A stretch of DNA of 64,000 nt from Hemibagrus wyckioides. Taxonomy: Eukaryota; Chordata; Actinopteri; Siluriformes; Bagridae. Shown here one piece after another: positions 34,192 through 43,970 of this stretch (position 1 is the first letter of the stretch; every line of letters starts with the position of its first letter). A model generated the notes under the pieces. It was not told where the DNA came from. It made no database searches and saw only the letters and a program-made list of their open reading frames with translations. A program made the translations under genes and the position numbers. The stretch is taken from assembly GCF_019097595.1 (NCBI RefSeq), contig NC_080734.1:8801892-8865891 (forward strand), given 5' to 3'.

Positions 34192-34272
34192 TGTGTGTAA
34201 TATGTCATTCTCTGCAGCTCTGGGGAAAATCATGAATAAATATTTCACTGTCTGGGCATGTTGAAATGCATG

Positions 34273-34307
<35 letters not shown>

Positions 34308-34605
34308 ATGCATATGTGCAATATCTCTCTCCAAAGTAAACTGCAGGCCCAATAAGATTCATAAATAGCAGTGTGAATAAGTAATAGTGCTCACACATCC
34401 ACCCACACTGCATCGGGTGAACTCCAGGTGTGTGTGTGTGTGTGTGTGTGTGTTCCTCTCTCTAAAGATGAGGTCGTGAAGGAGAAGGATGAGACAAGCA
34501 GGGAAGATGTGTGTGTCTCAAAGGTGCTGACACACACACACACACCCTGCAAAAAAGCCTCATCATGTTTCTTTCTCTCTATCTATGTCACATCCTCACT
34601 CCCTT

Positions 34606-34639
<34 letters not shown>

Positions 34640-34640
34640 A
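34155..34640. repeat. Cluster of GT and CA microsatellites
   Basis: GT runs lie at 34159-34198, 34276-34306 and 34427-34453. CA runs lie at 34530-34544 and 34608-34637. Open frames that cross them (HTHTHT, CVCVCV) are artefacts. Opposite orientations within 500 bp could pair with each other. Confidence 0.9.
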
Positions 34641-36109
34641 GACAATAAGTTATGATATCAGCTTATACTCCTAGCTATAACATTTTAAAAATAATGATAC
34701 ATTTTAATAATTCAGTAAATAAATGATATTGTTGGTAAATTGCTGTGGTATAATGGGAATAATACACTTTGGAGCATGCTGCGTTGAGTATTTTCCTGTA
34801 ACAGCACACTGTCAGGTTTCTGCTTATAAAGCGCGCAAAGAAGTAATGCATAGTGTGTGACTTGAGACAAAGCTTTTGGTATCCTATTGCCTCACACCCT
34901 GCTGCTGTACCCCACCCGAACAATTTCTCCAGTCTCTTGCTGTGTGCTGTGTGGAAAAAGCGTGCTCACTCTAAATGTCACCTCTTGTTTGGCACTGCTG
35001 TTTGGACATCGATAGCACCTGAAGAATATAAATGACTACAATTATCCACTGCTCTTAGGCATCCTCACACAGCAGGGCTAGGGATGATTGTGCATGGCTG
35101 AACACACACCGTCGATACACAAAATACTCACCAAAGATAATTACAGGCTGGTAATTAACGCAAGTCCGAGCTTAAGTGCTCCCAAACGAAACGGCATGAA
35201 GACACTTACACGGAGCCATTCAGCAGTCTGTGAGCCTTACTCAGCTGATGCAGGACTAGGATGAGTGCTCTGAGCTCTGTGTGTGTGTGTGTGTGTGTGT
35301 ACATGGACAGCAGAGTGATCCAGCAACTGTTTTTATAGGGCATGTCTCTAGTGAGGTATAGATTGCTGTTGTAGCACATCTCAGAATCTTGCACTGTTCA
35401 GGCTTGTCTTGTGTCTTTCTGGCTTTGTGCAGATCAGCAGCTCAAATCCACTTTTCTAGCATGTCCAATTTCAAGAGTCAAGACTTCCTACAATTTGAAC
35501 AGCAGAAAAACCCACACAGAATCTCCAGATTCAAGGCCCATTTAACTGTGGCTTGAAATCTGATTAGAATTTCGAGTCTTGCAACTCGGTTTGATCGGTC
35601 AAATTGAATTTCATGTGGATCCCCTCCCCCCGATTCCCTGTCCCCATCCACCATAATTTAGCATGCTGCTTGATGTCAGAAATTTACAAGAACAGCATAA
35701 CAGAAGAAGACAACCAGGAAATTGAGCAAATATACGGTGTGTCATTTTGCTTTGATTGAAAACTTTGTCTAGAATATCTAGCGCTGTAACTGTACATGGC
35801 CTTTGGGTGAAACATAATCCACAACAGTGACTAACCCTGTAACCTTTTTCCTGTTTTAATACTCAGGATGTTCACAACTGCCTTATGACTGTAACAGCCA
35901 GTGTGGATAAACAATGAATAGAAATTGTTTCGTTTGCAATACAGATAATCTAAAAATTGGATTTCAGTCAAAATAGGATTTCAGTAATAAATCAGATTTT
36001 CCCTGCTATGTAAACAAAGCGGTTAATTCAGCCGTTATTATCTAATGTGTGAAGCTTGTATTAAAATTAGTTTATTATCAGCTTCCAATTCTCAAGTATT
36101 TCCTGAGTT
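34641..36109. other. Unassigned DNA
   Basis: A GT run lies at 35277-35301. Bases 35455-35740 (gtccaatttcaagagtcaag, gagcaaatatacggtgtgtc) may be an old interspersed repeat but could not be classified. No gene was recognised. Confidence 0.4.
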
Positions 36110-36480
36110 ATAGCTCTTAGTCTCCTAGTCCTTACTTTCACAGTTATACCTCCAAGTCCTCTAGTTCTTAGTTTTACTTATTGCTCTTATTGCACTACTT
36201 ATGAACTTAATTAAATTAAATTAAATATAATGTATTTAATTTAATTATTGTATTTAATTTAATTTTATTCCCTGGGTTCTTAATTTCTTCTGTACAATTT
36301 ATAGTCCCTAAGTTTGTTTATTTATTTATTGTTAAAATTCCTCATCCCTTAGCTCTTACTTTCTCATTGCAGCTTCTAGTCCCCTTGTTCTTTGTTATTA
36401 GTTTTCTCTTAGCTCTTAGTTTCTTGCTTGTAACCCCCAATTCTAAGCTTTCTGCTTATATTTCCTTCTCCCCTCATTGT
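36110..36480. repeat. Degenerate tandem repeat ('tagttcttagttt' theme)
   Basis: Loose units of about 45-50 bp built on tagctcttagtttctngc and agtcctctagttcttag recur from about 36110 to 36475, and again from 37675 to 37900. An AATTTAATTAAAT palindromic block sits inside (36205-36260). Confidence 0.5.
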
Positions 36481-36639
36481 TCATGATTGAGTAGTGATGA
36501 AACACTGTGCAACACATTTTTGATCATTTTCGATCATTTTATACTTGTTTTTCACCTTCGATTTCTGTGGATCAAATGAAATTCAACACATGGTGCAGAC
36601 CATGCCTTCAGCACAATCATTTGGAGAGTGATTATAAAA

Positions 36640-37260
36640 CTGTCAAAGGTAGGAGAACTCTGAGGAGAAAGGGTAGAGAAGTCTGAGGAGAAAGGGAGGA
36701 GAACTCTGAGCAGAAATGCAGGAGAATGCTGAGGAGAACTGGAGGAGAACTCTCAGGAGAAAGGGTAGAGAACTCTAAGGAGAAAGGCAGGAGAGCCCTG
36801 ATGAGAAATGGAGGAGAACTCTTAACAGAAAGGGAGGAGATCTTTAAGGAGAAAGGGATGAGAACTATGAGGAAAAAGGCAGGAGAACTCTGAGAAGAAA
36901 GGGAAGAGAACTGTGAGGAAAACGGGAGGGGAACTCTGAGGAGAAAGGCGTAGGAGAATTCTGAGGAGAAAGGGAGGGGAACTGAGGGAGAAATGTAGGA
37001 GAACTCTGAGGGAAACTGAAGAAGAAAGGGAGGAGAGCTCTGAGGAGAAAGGGCGGAGAGCTCTGAGGTAAAATGTAGGAGAACTCTGACGAGAAATGTA
37101 GGAGAACTATGGGGAAATAGATAAGTGAAAACTGACAAGAAAGGTAACAGAGCACTAATAAGAATTGTAGGAGAACACTGAGGTGAATGTTAGGAGAACA
37201 CTGTGGTGAACGTTAGGAGAACTCTGAAGAGAAAGGTAGGAGATCACTGAGGATTTGAGT
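36640..37260. repeat. 24-bp minisatellite, about 25 units
   Basis: Units of the form aggagaactctgaggagaaa plus gggt/gggag repeat head to tail, with indels and point changes, for roughly 620 bp. Unit length being a multiple of three keeps minus-strand frames open (168 and 96 codons, LLPFSSEFS-like). These are not genes. Confidence 0.92.
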
Positions 37261-38963
37261 GAAAGTTGAGTGAAGGTTGTGAGGCAGCTAAAATGTACAT
37301 TTTTAATAACCTACAATGAATGACTTACGAAACAGGATGAGTTGTTAAACAGATTCATTTGATAGATTTGGAGGAAAAGTGCAGTTATATTGGGCAGGAA
37401 TGGACAAAACCGCTAAGTACCATATATAAATTTTAATCATGTTTTAAATGACTTGTCTGACACATCAAATTGGTGTGAAGGACACTTAAACGTAACAAAA
37501 CCTTCAAAATTTACCTCACTGGAATTCTTTCACTTATAGTCATTTATAGTTCAATACACAGTTGTGAGATTTATTTACTCTATAAGATGTACACATATCG
37601 TTTTGCATTTTATTTTTCTATCCCACTTATTTTATTCTTAAATGAAATTTCACTGGGGTAAACTGTCCCCCTAAATCTAATCTAGTCCCATAGTGCTTTG
37701 CTTCTTAGGCTGTTCAGGTTCTTAGTCTTAGTTCATTCCTCTAGAGCTTGAGTTTACTGGTTACGCTCCTGAAACTTACTTTTCTGCTGCTATTGTCTTT
37801 GTGTTAACTTTGCTGACTATAGCTTCTACCCCATAAATTCTTAATTTTCTGGGTATAGGTACTCACCTGCTCACTTTTATTGTCCTCAGGAACTACTATT
37901 GCACTATTTTCCTGCTTTCCTGAATTCTCTTTGGCTGAGTTTTGGGTTTCCTCGCTGCCTTTTTGGCAGTATATGTACTAACAGAGTCTATCGAGCTGTC
38001 ATAGATGCTCGCTAAACCACTCTGTCATTCCACAATGTGTGTGTGTGTGTGTTAGAAAGAGACAGAGGGAATGAGATCGAGAGAGCGAGTAAAAGAGAGT
38101 GAAGGAGTGAGCTTCGATTCAATAAGAGTGCATTTCAGTATATACTGCATTTAAAAGGTTGTCTGCTTGTGCATAAGTTTGTGTTTGTTTGTGTGTGTGT
38201 GTGTTTGTGTGTGAGAAAGAGGGGGTGTGTATTCGTCTGTGTGCTTTTATGTGGACACTGACCTTCTCTGACACTGATAGATGACAGCGCTGTGTATTTT
38301 AGCCTCACAAAGCTGTTATTCTTCCTGCAAGCGGTGGACTTTTCATCTGCCGTCAAAACTCCATCTCACCCCCCCCCACACACACACAGACGCAGACCGT
38401 ATTCAGATGTATAAAGATATTTTTGAAAGCTCTGTATTTTGCCTCTCATCTTTTGATTCTCTGAAAAAAAAATGAAGCTTTACAAAGAGCAGACTTTTAA
38501 ACCTTTTTTTCATTGTTTTTTATCTGGATGGAAAAACTTGTGTTTTTGAAAACTTTGACAGCAAAGTGTCGGTGCGGTCAGTCTGTCAGTCTGCTGCAGG
38601 TTTGCTCTTGTTATTAATTCACTTGGATTCTATTAGTCAAATTCGTTATTTTATGGTCTGTAATTTCTTCACTATTAACATGTTAACAATATTAACGATT
38701 TTCCTAATGAAGATCAGCCAAATGTCACCACAACTGTCCAAACTTTCAGATAGTCCTGTCCTTGTAGGGACAATTGGTTGCCACTAAAATATAAAAACCT
38801 GTTTCCAAGGCAATTAGACATTCTGTCATGCTGAAATTGGTGGTAGCTGGTGAAACCTCTGATATGATACAGATATGAATTGTAAGCACCACATTATAAA
38901 GGCTTGTTGAAGATGAAGGTGCATGAACTTGGTTTCTATCAACAAGAAGACAGAGAAAAACCT
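37261..38963. other. Unassigned DNA
   Basis: The degenerate 'ttcttag' repeats continue at 37675-37900. GT runs lie at 38036-38052 and 38188-38212, and a C9 run at 38369-38377. No gene was recognised. Confidence 0.45.
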
Positions 38964-39133
38964 CCATTTATCTATCTATCCATCCATCCATCCATCCATC
39001 CATCCATCATACGTGTATCTTTGTCAGAGTTAATATCTATCAACAGACATCTATCAATGTACACGTAAATGCTAGTTCACTAGGACACAGACTTAGGATA
39101 CCTTCAGTCTAAAAACTCTGTTGGGAGGATTTT
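38964..39133 (+). repeat. (ATCC)n microsatellite and dispersed repeat fragment
   Basis: ATCT/ATCC units run from 38966 to 39008. Then gctagttcactaggacacag and cagtctaaaaactctgttgg match the second half of the repeat at 190-335. Confidence 0.6.
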
Positions 39134-39800
39134 TTTTTTAAATACATAAAACAGTCGCGTAGCTATGGGTGGGCCTGGGCCCACCCACCTGGCAGTCAGG
39201 CCCACCCACTCAGTTGTTTGCTACAGAAAACATTGCTTTGACTACAGCGATCGCTGGATGAATTTATACATGCTTTGGCCATACTAGTTTTTTTGGCACT
39301 TCAGGTCATACGTTACTTCTATGAGTCAATTTTTGTACTTTCTGCGCGAGAGCACCCTCTGGCTTCGAGGATGAATGAAACATCTCTACACTCATGCTGC
39401 CCCTCTCCCTCCACACCGAACACATTTCACAGAGGGTCCCTGAACTTTACTTGCACGTTAAATTAAAATGAAACAGAGCAACTTGCACACGTCATGTGCA
39501 GCCAGAAGAGGAAGATAATACAGATATTCCATCAATTTCGAGTTGTGAGGAGCTGAACAGCTCTGTTCATTTCCCTATTACTCCATCACCAGCAGTACTC
39601 CATTCTCCAGCATGTACCTCCCCTACATGCCAGTGTACAGGTACATACAGTGTCTTTATTTAATACATACAAAACACACAACAATAAAAGTGAATGAATC
39701 ATAATTTACTATAGCAGCGTTATGTGCATTCATTGTTTCAGACTCGGCTAAGCCTATAGCCAGCAGGAGGACATAACAGCCCCATTCGACTTGTCAACTA

Positions 39801-39989
39801 TTGATAGATAACAACCTTGCTACACAGCCCAAACTCAGTTCATTTCCAGGCACCACTATAGCAGGCAAAGAAAGAAGTTTTACTGTCCGGTGGTATGAAA
39901 AGTTCCCTTGGCTAGAGTACAGTATTTCGAGAAATGCTGTGTTTTGTAAAGATAGACAAGCAGATCATGGAACTGAACACCAGTTTTAA
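39801..39989 (+). pseudogene. hAT transposase N-terminal fragment (TTF-type zinc finger)
   Basis: This is a 62-codon open segment with the motif RSFTVRWYEKFPWLEYS, followed by a cysteine (AVFCKDRQA). The WYE-x-FPWLEYS pattern is the hallmark of the TTF-type zinc finger found before the catalytic domain in ZMYM/hAT-like transposases. A preceding acidic stretch at about 39500-39640 (EDNTDIPSISSCEELNSS) belongs to the same protein in a separate block, perhaps across a former intron: an acceptor-like tttcag lies at 39736-39741. The rest of the zinc finger and the catalytic core are not found. Confidence 0.6.
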
Positions 39990-40251
39990 GGCTGACATGA
40001 ACGGGTTAATGAGAGCTGCTGCTGCTTGCTTGCCTCAGTCTAAAACCTTCGGCGAAAAAACTTTATTACAGCCTGCACTTTAACATCGCTGTTGAGGATT
40101 CTGAACATGAGGTGTTCGTTCAGCAGCTGGAAAGAAAAGTATTAAATGGCAGGGCATTTCCATCACTTGTGGAGGTGCTCCATGCATGCCCACACGACAT
40201 CTTTCCAAGAATGAATCGTCTCCTGCGGGCTCTCATCACAAATGACCCATA

Positions 40252-40440
40252 ACAAGCTGTACTGATGAACGATTGTTTTCAACTGTAAATCGGATCAAAA
40301 AAGGTATCAGAGCAACAGTGTTGACACAGAGACTGAACTCTTTGTCCCTGCTCTCCTTTGAAAGAGAATTGACTGAATCGTTGGACTACAATGAAATCAT
40401 TGCAGGGTTCAACTCTAAGCCCTGTCGTCTCCTGTTATAA
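40252..40440 (+). pseudogene. hAT transposase C-terminal dimerisation fragment (hATC)
   Basis: The frame reads TSCTDERLFSTVNRIKKG then IRATVLTQRLNSLSLLSFER and ends RLLL with TAA at 40438-40440. The S/T-x-x-E-R-x-F-S-x-x-x-R-I-K signature followed by RL-N-L-LL is the hATC dimerisation domain, which normally closes hAT transposases. Immediately upstream (40210-40250, MNRLLRALITNDP) the same protein continues but is broken by a stop or shift. Upstream at 40090-40200 weaker matches persist. Confidence 0.75.
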
Positions 40441-40909
40441 CCATTAAAAGTAAGCCAATCTACATTTTCCTAGTATGTAGTAGTTGTATTGTCACTGTTG
40501 TTTATTTCATGTGATTTATGTGGCCGCTGAGCCAGACTATAACCAAGCATTGTTTTTACCTACTGTCTAATACTGTTCTGCTGATCTGGTAATGGTGTTG
40601 CGGTGCGTCTGTCAGATGCATGTGTGTTGTGTGACCGCCGTGCTCATACTGTTCTAATTGTTATGTTCTTAACACTGATTAAATGGTGGTTTGTATTCAA
40701 GCAGGTGTAGTTGTGTTGGCTTATTTTGATAACAGATGCATTTTAGGCTAGGCCCACCCAATTTTCTCTTGGCCCACCCACATTGTGATTCCTGGCTATG
40801 CTAGTGACATAAACAAACAGGGAAAATAAGAGCTAGTTTAAGTGTTTCAGGAAGTGGTAGGTCTTCACCCGTCATTTGAAGGGTTGTGTAGAGTTGTGGA
40901 GGTAAATAA

Positions 40910-41971
40910 GGCTGAGTTCACACTGCACTATTTTCAAAGTGCCCGGATCACTGTTGTTTTCACACTGCACGACTATCTAGGGTAGCATTCAGTCACTGCT
41001 GTGTTCACACTGCACGATGGATCGGCAACAGGAGCTTTCACACTGCATGACTGCACAATAGGAAGAATTGCCGACAACTCTGTCTGGTCCGCAAACTGCG
41101 TTTCACAACCGAATGTACGCGAGAAATCAAAGTCAAAAGTCAAAGAAGCTTTATTGTCACTTCAACCATATATAGCTGATGCAGTACACGGTGAAATGAA
41201 ACAACGTTCCTCCTGGACCAGAGGTGCTACACAGAACAAAAACAAAGTACAGGTGATGCGGACAACCATAGAGCTAAACTATACTACAAGGTGTATAATT
41301 TTAAACTAAACATACAGCATAAGTGCACAGGATGACAAGACAGTGCAGACAAAAACAATGACGAACATAATGTAAAGACACATAATGTTGAGAAATGATA
41401 AGGAAATAACGCAAGATCACACGTGATGTCAGGGTTTTCGAATGAGACTGGAAATGGTACCACGCAAAAAGTTCGTGAGCCAAATGGTCAGTGCGGGGAA
41501 CAAGGATTGTGCGTTCTGTATAATTGCTACTGATGCGGCTAGTCAGGCAAATATTTCTGCTTTATTTCTGTTAGGTGCTATTGTAAAGCTTATTTACTCT
41601 GATATAACTGTATTTAAAACGTCTTTTCTGATAAAAAACCTTTAAACTCTATTAAACTATAATATTGTGCTCCACCCGAAGCCCTGCTTGCTGATACTGT
41701 GGTCTATAACTCCTCCCTGAACTGCCCTATGCCCTGTATCTTGCACTCTCATTGGCTGTAGGTCATCGCCGAAGTATTTTTCAGTCAGAGCTCCTTTCAC
41801 ACAGCACGATTTTGAGTCGCCGACAGGTCCAGATATCTAGCATGTCAGATTTCATCGGTGACTCAGTCAGATCGAGTTTTTGGTCATTCACACTGCGTGA
41901 TTGTCACTCGCATGCACACGCTCTGCTTTGCGTTGATTTTGCAAAACTAGTCGTGGAGTGTGAACTCGGCA
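40910..41971. mobile_element. Harbinger-like non-autonomous element with nested insertion
   Basis: The left end ggctgagttcacactgcac and the inverse of the right end, tgccgagttcacactccac, match at most positions. TAA lies immediately outside both (40907-40909 and 41972-41974), the 3-bp target duplication of PIF/Harbinger elements. Inside, a ttcacactgcacga motif recurs at 40916, 40959, 41002, 41036, 41795 and 41885. No transposase is recognisable. Bases 41125-41408 are a later retroposon insertion. Confidence 0.65.
41125..41408. mobile_element. Nested retroposon-type repeat with 8-bp flanking duplication
   Basis: The sequence agtcaaagaagctttattgt...accatatatagctgatgcag...gtgaaatgaaacaacgttcc is a common fish interspersed repeat. 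It is flanked by acgcgaga (41117-41124) and acgcaaga (41409-41416), one mismatch, so it appears to be a discrete insertion into the Harbinger-like element. Class (retroposon or DNA element) is uncertain. Confidence 0.55.
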
Positions 41972-41982
41972 TAAGCGTGAGT

Positions 41983-42570
41983 TGGGAATACACCCTGAAA
42001 GGGACCCAGGTTTATCACAGGGAAACCTGCACAAAAATATGTACACATTCCTTCACACCTTAGGGACAATTTACCAGTAAATTGTACCAGTAAATTCTGC
42101 ATTTATTCTGCCAGCAGAATGGAAATGGACTTCATAAGTATAAACAAATTCTTTTATCTCTGCAAGTCAGACATAAAATTATTTAGGATTTTAGTGTGAG
42201 ATGTTTGTACCACTGTTGAGATCCAGAATTTTGGTGGTAATACATGAATCTATGAATATATTGCCTCTAGTAGGCTAGGTAAGAAATGTATAAAGGATTA
42301 CAAATTCTTAAAGGCTTGAGTGTCTATTTTCACATGAGTCATTAACCAGCACTGTGGAGTGTGACATGACATAGAAATTCAATGCTGAACATGGACGCAA
42401 CCAAACAGGTGCAAATTCCTTTGATAAAAAAAGAGTTAAATGACTAAATTCATCTCTAATATTTTTTAAATGTATGAAAAACCTAATGGAAATCCACACA
42501 AACACAGAGAGAACATGCACATTTCCAAACAGGGAGTAACCTGAGCTCAGGATCAAATCAGTGATGCTGG
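41983..42570 (-). repeat. Two family R fragments, minus strand
   Basis: Bases 41983-42085 (gggaatacaccctgaaaggg, tatcacagggaaacc, ttagggacaatttacc) and 42485-42570 (ccacacaaacacagagagaa, catgcacatttcc, caggatcaaatcagtg) match successive parts of family R read on the minus strand. They are separated by 400 bp of unassigned DNA. Confidence 0.45.
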
Positions 42571-43319
42571 ATCTGTGATGTATTCAGCCTACTCATCATC
42601 ATGGACTTACCCTTGGTTCAACTCAATTTCTTTTGACTTTATTCCTCTGACATCCAAACACTCTGCACTATCTTGTGTGAATTTGCATACATTTCTGTCT
42701 GTCTATTTTATCCTCACAATCATGGTTCACTGCACAGCGCATTGTCCTTATGTTCATCAAAATTCACAGTCATGTATAATACTACAAATGCAAAGCAATC
42801 AGTTCCAAATCCCAAACTAAAACCAAACCCCAATAGATCACAGTATTAATCAGATTTTATAGTTAGATGAAAAGCACATCGGAGCTTAACAAACAATGCG
42901 GATCTGTTTTTCAGATGACTGCTAAAAATGGCAGAGAATCTTGTTTGAAAACAGAGCAGGGAATTTTATGATAATGCTCTGCATATTGCGATGGAACTCA
43001 TACAGTGAAGTCTGTAGTGGACAATTATAACTGTAGCTTTTCCAGCAGCACAACAAATTCAACTTATTTTTTCAATGCTAACATTCACCATGAACCTGAT
43101 TCTATACCATAATCTTTCACCACTTTGCTCATAAAATTGACAGGGGAATCATTATAGTTTCCACAATTCTTTATAAATAAGTTGATTAAGTATTAAAAAG
43201 CTACTAAATAAAGAGCTTTTAAACCAAGTCCGGGGCAATATCAATCAGGGTTTGGTCATTTATAAAAAATCCTAAATGTTGAAATCCTGTTGAGAAGAGT
43301 AGAGAGAATGTGTCTTTGC
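42571..43319. other. Unassigned DNA
   Basis: No gene or known repeat was recognised. Confidence 0.5.
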
Positions 43320-43970
43320 CATATGAAATCCCATACTGAAGACTTAAGAATTAAGGTTCTCTGGTCTGATGAGACCAGAATTTAACATTTTGGCCTGGCA
43401 CAAAGTGTTATATTCAACAAAAATCCAAGATTACTCATTACTCTGTGGACAACTTCAGTAGAGTGAAGCATGGTGGCGGTAGCATCATGCTGTGTGGATG
43501 CTTTTCATCAGCACGAACAGGGAAGTCGAGAGCAAGATTAATGAAGCCATATACTGGATAATTCTAAAAAATATCCTGTTGGTACAAAGGTTCACTTTTC
43601 AACAGGACAATGACCCCAGACCGTCAGAGCTACACCGGAGTGGTTTAAAACCAAGAAGTTAAATGTGTCAGAATTGTGCAATCAAAGCTCAAGACCTCAG
43701 TCCAATTGCGAAGCTGTGCAAAGCCTTGAAAATTGCAGGTCACCCACAGTCTCGATCCAGATCACAGAGAAATTGTGGCAAGCAAAATGGGCAAAAAATA
43801 TCCAGATCCAGATGTTTAAAACGTCTGGATTTTTTTTGGTTAGCTTGTTTAATTAACCTTTCCCAATTTCAAATGTTAGTCAAATAGTAAAAATCACACT
43901 GTAAAAATCCATTTTAGTTACACTACAATCCGAGCAAATGTTCAAAGGGGGTGAATATTTATGCAATGCA
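43320..43970 (+). pseudogene. Decayed Tc1-like transposase, C-terminal two thirds
   Basis: Recognisable catalytic-region landmarks occur in order on the plus strand but in shifting frames: tggtctgatgagacc (the WSDET first aspartate, 43361), gtgaagcatggtggcggtag (43464), caacaggacaatgacccc (QQDNDP second aspartate, 43600), cagtccaattgcg (position of the NPIE glutamate, now shifted, 43699), and aagggggtgaatatttatgc (3' end, 43945). Stops and indels are frequent and the N-terminal half is absent. The open frames 43663-43887 are coincidental. This family is distinct from those at 31090 and 55428. Confidence 0.7.

Larger units (their letters stand above)
39152..40806 (+). mobile_element. hAT transposon, internally deleted
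   Basis: The element spans 1655 bp. The left end cagtcgcgtagctatgggtg and the inverse of the right end, cactagcatagccaggaatc, are imperfect terminal inverted repeats. Both ends also carry the word gcccaccca. The flanks are acataaaa (39144-39151) and acataaac (40807-40814), a 7/8 match of the 8-bp target duplication typical of hAT. It contains decayed N-terminal (TTF-type zinc finger) and C-terminal (dimerisation) transposase segments, but the bulk of the catalytic domain is missing. Confidence 0.85.

Noticed and set aside
36632..37155. Minus-strand frames of 168 and 96 codons (Leu/Pro/Phe/Ser-rich)
   Set aside because: They are translations of the 24-bp minisatellite, kept open because the unit is a multiple of three.
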